Shown: positions 1 to 7,021 of the stretch, one piece after another | Position numbering within the stretch: position 1 is the first letter of the stretch | How the letters are laid out: every line of letters begins with the position of its first letter | DNA from: Paracoccaceae bacterium | Lineage (GTDB): Bacteria; Pseudomonadota; Alphaproteobacteria; Rhodobacterales; Rhodobacteraceae | NCBI GenBank assembly: GCA_002682975.1 | Contig: NYSJ01000094.1 | Coordinates: 7,353 to 16,965, forward strand | Reading direction: 5' to 3' | DNA length: 9,613 nt | The notes under the pieces: generated by a model | What the model was told of the DNA's origin: nothing | Seen by the model: the letters and a program-made list of their open reading frames with translations, nothing else | Databases searched by the model: none | Made by a program: the position numbers and the translations under genes

Positions 1-1497
1 AGTCTCGGCGTCGATTATATCGAGGGAGGGTGGCCTGGAGCTAATCCTACGGATACCACCTTTTTTGAAAATTATCATACAAATACAAATCTTGTTGCTT
101 TCGGTATGACAAAACGCGTTGGAAAGTCAGCGGCAAATGATGACGTACTGTCAGCGGTTGTGAATGCTGGTACCCAAAAGATTTGTTTGGTTGGTAAGGC
201 ACATGATTTTCATGTGGAGAGGGCATTAGGTATTTCATTAGATGAAAATATACACTCAATTACGCAGTCTATATCTCATGTAGTCTCGATGGGTCGAGAG
301 GCGATTTTTGATGCTGAGCATTTTTTCGATGGTATGATTTCAAATTCAGCTTATGCCTTAAAAACCTTAGTAGCTGCGTTCGAAGCTGGTGCAAGATGGA
401 TAGTTTTATGTGATACCAATGGGGGTACGTTGCCGCGAGAGATAGAAAATGCGGTGTCACAAGCAATAAACGCTGGAATTCCAGGAACGCACTTAGGCAT
501 TCATACGCATAATGACACTGATAATGCCGTCGCAAATACTTTGAGTGCAGTAGACGCAGGTGTGCGTCAAATTCAAGGTACCCTAAATGGGCTAGGTGAA
601 AGATGCGGCAACGCAAATCTTACAGCTCTAATACCGACTTTAGCACTAAAGTCGGCTTATATTGATAGATTTGATACGGGTATCTCCAACTTTGCCCTCA
701 AGGATATTACCAGATTGTCTCGACGATTGGATGAAATTCTAAATCGAGTGCCTATGCGCCAAGCTTCTTACGTTGGAGCCTCAGCTTTTGCCCACAAATC
801 TGGGCTCCATGCTAATGCAATTCTTAAAGATCCATCAACATATGAGCATGTTGACCCAGAATTGGTGGGGAATGAAAGAATTATTCCGATGTCTAATCAA
901 GCTGGCACGTCTAATCTAAAAAAACGTTTAAATGATGCAGGGATCACACAAAAATTAAGTGAGGAAGAGTTAGCAAAAATATTAACGCTGGTAAAAGAAA
1001 AAGAGTCGCTAGGATATTCATATGATACAGCCCAGGCAAGTTTTGAATTGTTAGCTAGACGAAATTTGGGGCAACTTCCTGAGTTTTTTGATGTTAAACG
1101 GTACAAGGTGACTGTAGAAAGAAGAAAGAATAAATATGACCATATGATAAGTCTTTCTGAGGCAGTCGTGGTGGTGAAGGTGGACGGACAAAAGAAACTA
1201 TCGGTTAGCGAAAGTTTGGATGAATTTGGTTCCGATAGGGGCCCGGTTAACGCCTTGGCGAAAGCACTTGTAAAAGACCTTGGGCAGTATCAACGGTTTA
1301 TTGATGATATGAGGTTAGTTGACTTTAAAGTGCGTATTACTCAGGGAGGAACGGAAGCCGTAACAAGAGTGGTAATTGATAGTGAAGATAGTGCAGGTCG
1401 CCGATGGGCAACAGTGGGTGTATCAGCGAATATTGTAGATGCAAGTTTCGATGCATTAATTGACGCAATGAACTGGAAAATCTTAAGAGATTTTTGA
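1..1497 (+). CDS. cimA: (R)-citramalate synthase, 5'-truncated by window edge
   Basis: CimA condenses pyruvate and acetyl-CoA to (R)-citramalate, the first step of the threonine-independent route to 2-oxobutyrate and isoleucine; it is cytosolic. The reading frame is open from base 1, so the ATG at 106 is internal: bases 1-105 encode the family block GVDYIEGGWPGANPTD. The visible part is 498 residues. The HMGL-type TIM barrel carries the metal-binding GIHTHND motif (the two His at codons 168 and 170) and the GLGERCGNANL block near codons 198-206. The LeuA-type allosteric domain runs from about codon 368 to the end, with LVDFKVRI and TVGVSANIVDASFDAL, typical of CimA rather than of LeuA. The N-terminal RDGxQ catalytic motif is expected a few tens of residues upstream, outside the window. 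Isoleucine feedback through the C-terminal domain is family knowledge. Identification is firm. Confidence 0.95.
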   Translation, partial: SLGVDYIEGGWPGANPTDTTFFENYHTNTNLVAFGMTKRVGKSAANDDVLSAVVNAGTQKICLVGKAHDFHVERALGISLDENIHSITQSISHVVSMGREAIFDAEHFFDGMISNSAYALKTLVAAFEAGARWIVLCDTNGGTLPREIENAVSQAINAGIPGTHLGIHTHNDTDNAVANTLSAVDAGVRQIQGTLNGLGERCGNANLTALIPTLALKSAYIDRFDTGISNFALKDITRLSRRLDEILNRVPMRQASYVGASAFAHKSGLHANAILKDPSTYEHVDPELVGNERIIPMSNQAGTSNLKKRLNDAGITQKLSEEELAKILTLVKEKESLGYSYDTAQASFELLARRNLGQLPEFFDVKRYKVTVERRKNKYDHMISLSEAVVVVKVDGQKKLSVSESLDEFGSDRGPVNALAKALVKDLGQYQRFIDDMRLVDFKVRITQGGTEAVTRVVIDSEDSAGRRWATVGVSANIVDASFDALIDAMNWKILRDF

Positions 1498-1559
1498 ACC
1501 TATGTTAAACAGATAAATTGTACTGTTAACTCTTTTCAAGCTTTGATGAACTAAACAAA

Positions 1560-2336
1560 ATGATTTTTGACGATGACGTAAAATTTTGTGCTTCTCTCGT
1601 AGAAACAAGTGATCCGCATAGATTTAGAAGTATAATGGCTGCTCCTAAAAAACTTCGGCCTTACTATTTTGTCATATTTGCCTTTAACATTGAAGTGTCG
1701 AGAGCCCCTTATTTGACAAAGGAACCAATGATTGCTGAAATCCGAATTCAGTGGTGGTTAGATGCTCTTGATGAAATTATTGAAAGAAAAATAGTAAGAA
1801 AACATGCTGTTGCCACACCTTTGGCAAAAAGTATTGAAAAAGCTCAGGCAAAAAAATTGCAAAAGGTGGTCCTGGCGAGAAAATGGGACATACATTCTGA
1901 TAAATTTGAGAGTTTTTACGATCTTAAAAACTATTTATATGACTCGACAGTGATCCTTCTTCAGGTAGCTTCGGGTAGTGATTTTATATCGAGCAATAAA
2001 CGTTTTCAGGATGCTGGCATGGCAATCGCTCTAGCTAATTATCTTGTAGCGACGCCTGAGCTAAAAAGATTAGGAAAAGTCCCACTACCAGGGTTATTGT
2101 TAAATCAAATTGGTCAACAATGTGAAATTGCGTTAAATAATTTGAAACTTGCTAAAACTGATTTGAAGAATTTTACAGAACAAGAGAGGTGGGTTTTATT
2201 TACTGGATGGAAAAGTTGGAAGATTTTACGCGCTGTTGCGAGTAATCCTGAGAATTTAGACAATATCGTTACGAAGTTTGAAAATAGGCGTATGACATTG
2301 ACTTTTATTACAAAGGCATTGTTAAGGACTTTCTAA
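1560..2336 (+). CDS. squalene/phytoene synthase-family protein, degenerate active site (NDUFAF6-like)
   Basis: A 258-residue protein with the isoprenyl-synthase fold signature of the squalene/phytoene synthase family: AFNIEVSRAP at residues 41-50, IRIQWWLDALDEI at 61-73, and AIALANYLVATPELKRLG-KVPLP at about 155-177. Real phytoene/squalene synthases carry two DxxxD magnesium-binding motifs at the first and third blocks. Here they read NIEVS and NYLVATPEL, so the paired aspartates are missing and prenyl-diphosphate condensation is unlikely. Such non-catalytic relatives include eukaryotic NDUFAF6, a complex I assembly factor; a similar role here is inference. No carotenoid or hopanoid genes lie nearby. 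It starts 62 bp after cimA, with no good Shine-Dalgarno upstream; the frame is closed by a stop at 1527-1529, so the ATG at 1560 is the only ATG start. The stop overlaps that of the convergent MFS gene by 4 bp. Confidence 0.8.
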   Translation: MIFDDDVKFCASLVETSDPHRFRSIMAAPKKLRPYYFVIFAFNIEVSRAPYLTKEPMIAEIRIQWWLDALDEIIERKIVRKHAVATPLAKSIEKAQAKKLQKVVLARKWDIHSDKFESFYDLKNYLYDSTVILLQVASGSDFISSNKRFQDAGMAIALANYLVATPELKRLGKVPLPGLLLNQIGQQCEIALNNLKLAKTDLKNFTEQERWVLFTGWKSWKILRAVASNPENLDNIVTKFENRRMTLTFITKALLRTF

Positions 2337-3550
2337 ATTATTCTATCTCTTGCTGTTTTTCTTGAGAGATAAAAAATAGCTAAACCAGCCAGGATTAAAA
2401 AAGGAAGCATTGCAAAATTCACTGCACTCCATCCCGATGCAGTTGAGCCGCCTGCGCAATTCATTAGGCCTCCAGAGGCTAGTGAAGCAAATGTCACGCC
2501 GCCGAATACTATAAAGTCATTTAAGCCCTGTATTTTCCCGCGCTCTTCAGGTGTGTGGGAGCTAGTCAGGAGACTTGTCGCCCCGATGAAGCTAAAATTC
2601 CATCCAATTCCTAATAAAATTAAAGCTATTGAGAAATTCATCAAACTTATACCGGATAATGCTACTAATCCAGATAAGCTAAGTATCAAAAGTCCAGTGG
2701 CGATTATCTTAATATTTCCAAACCTTACTATTAGATGGCCTGTAAAAAATGATGGAATAAACATTGCTAAAACATGCATTGAAACAATATCCGCAGCATT
2801 ATTTGCGGTAAAGCCGCAGCCTACCACCGCCAGTGGTGTTGATGTCATCACTAAGTTCATTAGGGCGTATGCGACCATTGCACAAATTATAGCCACTAAT
2901 AATTCTGGTGTTTTTAGTATTTGGCTATAGGACCTACTTTCGTATTTCTCAGTTAGTTCCTGTTTTGGTGTTGGTATTCTTAAATATAGGAATAAAATTG
3001 CGCCAATTAGATTCAATAAGATCACAATGATATATGTACCTAGAAACGGAATTACAAAGCTACTGGAAGTGAATTTTACTAATTGGGGTCCTATAATTGC
3101 GGATATTAAGCCGCCAGCCATAACGTAAGAAATAGCCTTTGGTTTAAAATCGGCAGATGCAGTGTCCGTCGCTGCAAATCTGTAAAAGCCCTGAGCGGAC
3201 ATATAAATTCCACTTAGAAAACTTCCTATAAGAAATATTGAAAAATCAGATAGATAGAGACCAAGGCAGCCAATGATACCTCCTGAGGCACCACCCAATG
3301 TTCCAATTAAAAAGCCAACCCGCCGTCCGTACTTCTGCATTATAAGCGACAATGGGTTTGCCGATAGCATGGATCCCAGAACGATCAATGATATAGGTAA
3401 GGTTGCAAAGCAGGGATTGGCTGCGAGTGACTGTCCGGCTAGTCCGCCTATGATGAAAATCATAACCATTTGGTTTCCGACCGTAGCTTGAGCCAGAATC
3501 AAAATAATTAAATTGTGGCGTGCTAAGTTATTTTTGCTTTGTCTAAACAT
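2333..3550 (-). CDS. MFS transporter, 12 predicted membrane helices
   Basis: A 405-residue, very hydrophobic protein of the major facilitator superfamily in the inner membrane. About twelve helices can be read, near residues 12-38, 49-66, 77-99, 102-122, 138-158, 164-190, 215-240, 254-272, 281-300, 304-325, 344-364 and 376-396, with a polar central loop at about 191-214 separating the two halves. The loop 2-3 motif A is recognisable as IMQKYGRRVGFLIG (70-83), and a weaker copy, HLIVRFGNIKI, is at 272-282. The substrate cannot be read from sequence. The gene is convergent with the squalene/phytoene-synthase-like gene (4-bp stop overlap) and divergent from cobK across an 88-bp gap, so shared regulation with cobK is possible but unproven. 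The ATG at 3550 is preceded by only a weak purine stretch (GAAAG). The family is sure, the role unknown. Confidence 0.88.
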   Translation of the reverse strand: MFRQSKNNLARHNLIILILAQATVGNQMVMIFIIGGLAGQSLAANPCFATLPISLIVLGSMLSANPLSLIMQKYGRRVGFLIGTLGGASGGIIGCLGLYLSDFSIFLIGSFLSGIYMSAQGFYRFAATDTASADFKPKAISYVMAGGLISAIIGPQLVKFTSSSFVIPFLGTYIIVILLNLIGAILFLYLRIPTPKQELTEKYESRSYSQILKTPELLVAIICAMVAYALMNLVMTSTPLAVVGCGFTANNAADIVSMHVLAMFIPSFFTGHLIVRFGNIKIIATGLLILSLSGLVALSGISLMNFSIALILLGIGWNFSFIGATSLLTSSHTPEERGKIQGLNDFIVFGGVTFASLASGGLMNCAGGSTASGWSAVNFAMLPFLILAGLAIFYLSRKTARDRII

Positions 3551-3570
3551 TATTGTTAAATTCTTTCGAC

Positions 3571-3582
3571 TTAATCGATTAA
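3571..3582. promoter_or_regulatory. perfect 12-bp palindrome in divergent promoter region (operator candidate)
   Basis: TTAATCGATTAA is a perfect inverted repeat in the 88-bp gap between the divergently transcribed MFS gene (start 3550) and cobK (start 3639). The position would suit a dimeric repressor acting on one or both genes. The regulator cannot be named, and in AT-rich DNA a 12-bp palindrome may be chance. Confidence 0.3.
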
Positions 3583-3638
3583 ATATGTGTAAAAGGTCTT
3601 AATACTTAAAGCCAGTTCTAAAAGGATTTCGGGTAGCC

Positions 3639-4379
3639 GTGAGTGTTAGAATTCTTATTTTGATTGGGACTGGAGAAGGCTTGCAAATTGCAGATGAACT
3701 GACCCGAAAAACTAATTATGAAGTCTTTATTTTCCTAGATAAACGGTCGCGAATTAAAACAAGTTTCAATATTGCCGGTGAAATATCGTCTTTAAAAAAA
3801 GAAGATTTTTTACCTAGTTTTTTGCGGAGAAACCGAATTGAATCTATTATTGATGCGAGCCATCCATTTGACAAATACACAACAGAAATTTGTGTAAAGA
3901 TTGCTGAGCTAGAAAATATAAAATTTAGAAAGTTTATCCGACCTTCTTGGAAGCCAAAACCTAATGATAATTGGATAACATTACCGACTTTGAATAAGGC
4001 AGAGAAAATAATTCCGAATGGATCCAATGTGTTCATAGCTACTGGGCGAAGTGGCTTGGAAAAATTTTCTAAACTTACTAGTTGTAAATTTTACATAAGA
4101 AGATTGGGTGACAGAATAGAACAGTGTTCGCTAAAAAACGGCGAATTCATTTATGGAGACCCTCCATTTTCAATTGAACATGAGATAAGTTTATTTGAAT
4201 GCCTTAATATAGATGTTTTGATTATAAAAAATGTTGGGGGCAACGGAAGTTTTGCAAAGGTTGAAGCAGCGCGCGCGATGAATATTTTAGTTTTGATGAT
4301 AGATAGGCCGCAAAGGTCTAATGCACTTGTAATTTCGTCAGTTTTCGAAATATTGAAGTGGGTGGATACTAATCAATGA
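3639..4379 (+). CDS. cobK: precorrin-6A reductase
   Basis: CobK (CbiJ) reduces precorrin-6A to precorrin-6B with NADPH in adenosylcobalamin synthesis; it is a soluble two-domain protein. The 246 residues show the family blocks in order: LILIGTGEG nucleotide-binding loop (6-14; IGTGEG instead of the commoner GGTGEA), DASHPF (72-77), RPSW (101-104), ATGRSGL (134-140), GDPPFSIEHE (173-182), and the C-terminal KNVGGNGSFAKVEAARAM (197-214) followed by IDRP (221-224). Length fits the family. The start is GTG at 3639, with AAAGGA at 3621-3626 as a somewhat distant Shine-Dalgarno. It ends in an ATGA overlap with the DNA glycosylase gene, suggesting translational coupling. No other cobalamin gene and no cobalamin riboswitch is seen, so the rest of the pathway must lie elsewhere. 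Confidence 0.9.
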   Translation: MSVRILILIGTGEGLQIADELTRKTNYEVFIFLDKRSRIKTSFNIAGEISSLKKEDFLPSFLRRNRIESIIDASHPFDKYTTEICVKIAELENIKFRKFIRPSWKPKPNDNWITLPTLNKAEKIIPNGSNVFIATGRSGLEKFSKLTSCKFYIRRLGDRIEQCSLKNGEFIYGDPPFSIEHEISLFECLNIDVLIIKNVGGNGSFAKVEAARAMNILVLMIDRPQRSNALVISSVFEILKWVDTNQ

Positions 4380-5008
4380 CGGATAAAATTCTTATAGAGA
4401 CTGATGAGATACTGGTACAAGCAATTGATGCCCTTACTTTGCTTGAACCCCGGTTTGCACGTGTCATAGAACACACTGGCCTGCCCAAGCTACGTTCAAG
4501 GCCAGATGGATTCAAAACTTTACTACAAGCAATTATAAGTCAGCAGGTTTCAGTTGCAGCCGCAAATGCTATTTGGTCCCGATTGGACGTTGAGAATCTG
4601 ACAGATCCTAATAAAATCCTCAAAGCCACTGAGGATCGTCTGAAAAAGGCTGGGCTCAGCAGGCAAAAAATTAGGTATTCAAAAGCCTTGGCCGCAGCGA
4701 ATTTAGATTATGTAGATCTGAGACAAAAAAGTGATGATGAAGTTATTAATATTTTAACTGAAGTGCCTGGTATTGGAGTTTGGACGGCTGAAATTTATGC
4801 AATGTTTAGTTTGAAAAGGGCCGATATTTTTGCAGCGGGCGATCTTGCATTGAAGGAAGGGGCAAGACTATTATTTTCCTTTGACGAACGGCCCACTGAG
4901 GCTGAGCTGAGAAATCTTTCAAAAAAGTGGTCGCCATGGCGGTCTGTTGGGGCACTTCTCCTATGGAATTACTATGGTTTTAAAAAAAATAGGGGAGGCG
5001 TTGTATGA
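4376..5008 (+). CDS. DNA-3-methyladenine glycosylase, AlkA/Mag type (HhH-GPD)
   Basis: A base-excision repair enzyme that removes alkylated purines such as 3-methyladenine. At 210 residues it is shorter than E. coli AlkA (282) and lacks the AlkA N-terminal domain, resembling the compact Mag-type enzymes. Visible marks of the HhH-GPD fold: LLQAIISQQVSVAAANAIW (49-67), LKKAGLSRQKIRYSKALA (89-106), the helix-hairpin-helix with VPGIGVWTAEIYAMFSL (130-146), then the catalytic aspartate in AAGDLAL (D156), and KWSPWRSVGALLLWNYY near the C-terminus. The usual residue before the AGD triplet is Pro; here it is Ala. There is no C-terminal Cys cluster, so no iron-sulfur cluster is expected. The start codon overlaps the cobK stop and its stop overlaps the next ATG (both ATGA), placing it in the middle of a coupled operon. 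Confidence 0.9.
   Translation: MTDKILIETDEILVQAIDALTLLEPRFARVIEHTGLPKLRSRPDGFKTLLQAIISQQVSVAAANAIWSRLDVENLTDPNKILKATEDRLKKAGLSRQKIRYSKALAAANLDYVDLRQKSDDEVINILTEVPGIGVWTAEIYAMFSLKRADIFAAGDLALKEGARLLFSFDERPTEAELRNLSKKWSPWRSVGALLLWNYYGFKKNRGGVV
4993..4998 (+). promoter_or_regulatory. strong Shine-Dalgarno for the carboxylesterase gene
   Basis: GGGAGG lies 6 bases before the ATG at 5005, inside the 3' end of the glycosylase gene. It fixes the esterase start and lets the gene be translated independently of, as well as coupled to, its upstream neighbour. Confidence 0.6.
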
Positions 5009-5670
5009 CACGTGTATTAAAATCTAAGCGTACCGAACCAAAGTCAGGTGATATACGCTCAGTCTTGGTTTTTCTCCATGGATATGGAGCAAATGGGGAT
5101 GATTTATTGGGATTAGCAGAGCCTTTATCTGAGCATCTTCCTGACACACTGTTTGTTTCTCCAGATGCTCCAGAAAATTGTGCGGGCAGTCCGATGGGAT
5201 TTCAATGGTTTCCAATCCCTTGGATAGATGGATCTAGCGAGGAGGAGAGCAAAAAGGGCATGATCTCTGCAGTGGATGATTTGAATGCGTTTCTCGACGC
5301 CCTAATGGTCGATGAAGACATATTGCCGGAACAACTCGCTTTGTTTGGGTTCTCTCAGGGAACAATGATGGCTTTGCATGTCGCGCCTCGGCGAGAAGAT
5401 CCTATTGCTGGTGTTGTCGCAATTTCAGGCAGACTGTTAGAACCAGAACTTCTTGTTGATGAGGCAGTAAGTCACATGCCAGTTATGTTTGTGCATGGGG
5501 ACGAGGATGATGTCGTCCCGCCACAATCAATGCCACAGGGAGTGGAAGGATTACAGGCCGCAGGCTTCAAAGATGTTTATGCTCATATTCAAAAAGGTAC
5601 TGGGCATGGTATTGCCCCTGATGGATTAGATGTTTCTTTGGCCTTTTTGCGTGATCAGTTAGGCTTTTAA
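5005..5670 (+). CDS. phospholipase/carboxylesterase-family alpha/beta hydrolase
   Basis: A 221-residue cytosolic serine hydrolase of the phospholipase/carboxylesterase family (YpfH/acyl-protein-thioesterase-like), acting on short-chain or lipid esters; the natural substrate is unknown. The whole fold is present: oxyanion region FLHGYGANGDDLL (23-35), SPDAP (52-56), nucleophile elbow GFSQG with Ser117, the acid in HGDEDDVVPP (Asp168 by alignment with HGxxDxVVP), and the catalytic His201 in GTGHGI. Length is typical and no signal peptide or membrane helix is visible. It is the last gene of the cobK-glycosylase-esterase operon, joined by an ATGA overlap. No intrinsic terminator is seen after it. 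The three products have no obvious shared pathway. Confidence 0.88.
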   Translation: MTRVLKSKRTEPKSGDIRSVLVFLHGYGANGDDLLGLAEPLSEHLPDTLFVSPDAPENCAGSPMGFQWFPIPWIDGSSEEESKKGMISAVDDLNAFLDALMVDEDILPEQLALFGFSQGTMMALHVAPRREDPIAGVVAISGRLLEPELLVDEAVSHMPVMFVHGDEDDVVPPQSMPQGVEGLQAAGFKDVYAHIQKGTGHGIAPDGLDVSLAFLRDQLGF

Positions 5671-5720
5671 ATGGTGGAAATATATTTTTGAATTTTAAAT
5701 AAAGTGCCACAAAATGGGGG

Positions 5721-5748
5721 TTGTCACGAGCTCAACTCAATATATAGT
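5721..5748 (+). promoter_or_regulatory. sigma-70-type promoter candidate for the HNH gene
   Basis: TTGTCA (5721-5726) and TATAGT (5743-5748) are separated by 16 bp and lie about 40 bp before the HNH start. Each hexamer has one mismatch to consensus. This suggests the HNH gene is transcribed separately from the upstream operon. Confidence 0.4.
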
Positions 5749-5786
5749 TATACCAAAATGATAATGATTGCTTGAGGGACACTGGT

Positions 5787-6371
5787 ATGGAGGCAGACTT
5801 TAGGAATGAATTTGTAAGACATCCTACATCTACCAAAAACAACCCGGCATTGGTTCTGAACGCTGATTATAGACCGCTTTCATACTATCCACTTTCATTG
5901 TGGTGTTGGCAGGATGCAGTAAAAGCTGCGTTTATGGATAGGGTTGATATTGTGGCAGAGTACGATGATTATGTGCATAGTCCCTCAATAAGTTTAAAAA
6001 TCCCTTCAGTAGTAGTCTTGAAAGACTACGTAAGACCTCAAAAAAAAGTTGCTTTCACTCGTTTCAATCTTTTTTTGAGGGATGAGTTTTCATGCCAATA
6101 TTGCGGTTCCAAGGGTGATTTGACGTTTGATCACGTGGTTCCAAGATCTCAAGGGGGTACAACTAATTGGGCTAATGTTGTTGCGGCGTGTAGCCCATGT
6201 AATTTAAAGAAGGGATCAAAAAGCCTTCAAAATTCGGGCTTGCATTTAAGGCGTAAGCCGGTACGCCCTGAGCCTCATCAAATGATGAATGTCGGAAGAA
6301 AGTTTCCGCCGAATTTTTTGCATGAAAGTTGGATGGACTTTTTGTACTGGGACGCTGAGTTGGATGCATAA
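5787..6371 (+). CDS. HNH endonuclease-family protein with Cys4 zinc site
   Basis: With the ATG at 5787 the protein has 194 residues. This start is preferred over the in-frame TTG at 5772 because GAGGGA (5774-5779) sits 7 bases before it. The N-terminal half (PALVLNADYRPLSYYP, residues 20-35) is a conserved lead-in of this alphaproteobacterial family. The HNH domain follows: FSCQYC (zinc Cys103 and Cys106), FDHVVPRSQGG (Asp115-His116), NWANVVAAC (Asn130), and CSPCN (Cys135, Cys138, Asn139). The nuclease fold and zinc site are complete, so metal-dependent DNA nicking or cutting is plausible. No methyltransferase, toxin or phage gene is adjacent, so it looks like a resident gene rather than restriction or homing. 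The cellular role is not known to me. Confidence 0.85.
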   Translation: MEADFRNEFVRHPTSTKNNPALVLNADYRPLSYYPLSLWCWQDAVKAAFMDRVDIVAEYDDYVHSPSISLKIPSVVVLKDYVRPQKKVAFTRFNLFLRDEFSCQYCGSKGDLTFDHVVPRSQGGTTNWANVVAACSPCNLKKGSKSLQNSGLHLRRKPVRPEPHQMMNVGRKFPPNFLHESWMDFLYWDAELDA

Positions 6372-6395
6372 CAAGTTTTATTTTCTCCTTGTTAT
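6368..6395 (+). other. weak hairpin overlapping the HNH stop codon
   Basis: ATAACAAG (6368-6375) and CTTGTTAT (6388-6395) form an 8-bp perfect inverted repeat with a 12-base loop that includes the TAA stop. It is AT-rich and has no T-tract after it, so it may protect the 3' end or be chance rather than act as an intrinsic terminator. Confidence 0.25.
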
Positions 6396-6421
6396 AAGAT
6401 GGGTTAATTAAAAACTAATAC

Positions 6422-6435
6422 GGTAATATATTACC
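6422..6435. promoter_or_regulatory. perfect 14-bp palindrome upstream of rplM
   Basis: GGTAATATATTACC is a perfect inverted repeat in the 185-bp gap before rplM, about 50 bp upstream of the candidate -35 box. Its symmetry and position suit a dimeric regulator, but no regulator is identified. Confidence 0.3.
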
Positions 6436-6483
6436 ATTATTGTAAACTATTGTTTTTATTCATTTATATTTATTCAAATACTC

Positions 6484-6511
6484 TTGACCTCAGTAATATT
6501 GGCGATATAAG
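6484..6511 (+). promoter_or_regulatory. sigma-70-type promoter candidate for rplM-rpsI
   Basis: TTGACC (6484-6489) and TATAAG (6506-6511) are spaced 16 bp apart, each with one mismatch to consensus, and end 45 bp before the rplM start. This is the best promoter match in the gap. Confidence 0.5.
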
Positions 6512-6543
6512 CCTTTAATTAAGTTTAGAAAAATAATGAAATC

Positions 6544-6549
6544 AGGTGG
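6544..6549 (+). promoter_or_regulatory. Shine-Dalgarno deciding the rplM start
   Basis: AGGTGG lies 7 bases before the ATG at 6557. It sits downstream of the in-frame ATG at 6536, so it supports the later start, which also gives the standard L13 N-terminus [15 protein letters not shown]. Confidence 0.7.
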
Positions 6550-6556
6550 TATTTTA

Positions 6557-7021
6557 ATGAAGACATATACTGCGACCCCTGCAGATATCGAAAAAAAATG
6601 GATATTAGTCGATGCAGACGGAATAGTACTTGGCCGATTAGCTTCGATCATAGCAATGCGTCTGCGCGGCAAACATAAACCCTCTTTTACACCTCACATG
6701 GACTGTGGGGATAATGTTATAGTCATAAATGCTGAAAAAATTCAGATGACTGGAAAAAAGAGAGAAGAAAACTTCTATTGGCACACTGGCCATCCGGGCG
6801 GTATAAAATCCAGAACTAAACAACAAATTTTAGATGGCGCCCACCCAGAGCGTGTTATTACTCAGGCTGTCAAGCGTATGCTACCGGGTAATAAATTGAG
6901 CCGGCAGATAATGACAAATCTCAGGGTATATGCTGGATCTAATCATCCCCACGAAGCACAAGATCCAAGTGTTTTGGACGTTAAATCAATGAATTCTAAA
7001 AATACACGGGTGACAAACTAA
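6557..7021 (+). CDS. rplM: 50S ribosomal protein L13
   Basis: L13 binds 23S rRNA early in assembly of the large ribosomal subunit. The protein is 154 residues from the chosen ATG at 6557, preceded by AGGTGG; the ATG at 6536 would add seven atypical residues and lacks its own ribosome site. Family blocks are clear: the start [58 protein letters not shown], the YWHTGHPGG turn, and the conserved core [14 protein letters not shown] followed by [14 protein letters not shown]. The stop TAA shares its last base with the rpsI ATG (TAATG), the coupling expected for the conserved rplM-rpsI pair. Its promoter candidate is at 6484-6511. Confidence 0.97.
   Translation: MKTYTATPADIEKKWILVDADGIVLGRLASIIAMRLRGKHKPSFTPHMDCGDNVIVINAEKIQMTGKKREENFYWHTGHPGGIKSRTKQQILDGAHPERVITQAVKRMLPGNKLSRQIMTNLRVYAGSNHPHEAQDPSVLDVKSMNSKNTRVTN

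Noticed and set aside
1503..1529. TGTTAA repeated 21 bp apart before the squalene/phytoene-synthase-like gene
   Set aside because: It is a short AT-rich hexamer without matching flanks and does not share the CGTAACA half-site; too weak to call a regulatory site.
2553..2930. 125-residue plus-strand open frame inside the MFS gene
   Set aside because: It is the antisense shadow of a clear MFS transporter, with no family features and no ribosome site; the same applies to the other short frames opposite real genes.
3551..3638. Cobalamin riboswitch upstream of cobK
   Set aside because: The gap is too short and has no B12-box-like conserved sequence.
5772..5786. TTG start for the HNH gene
   Set aside because: The Shine-Dalgarno GAGGGA overlaps this TTG and is spaced correctly for the ATG at 5787, and the protein family begins near that methionine.
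5787..6371. HNH gene as a restriction, homing or phage element
   Set aside because: No methyltransferase, intron, integrase or phage gene is nearby, and codon and base use look like those of the neighbours.
6536..6556. Upstream ATG for rplM adding seven residues
   Set aside because: It has no ribosome site before it, and AGGTGG lies between it and the ATG at 6557, which gives the normal L13 N-terminus.
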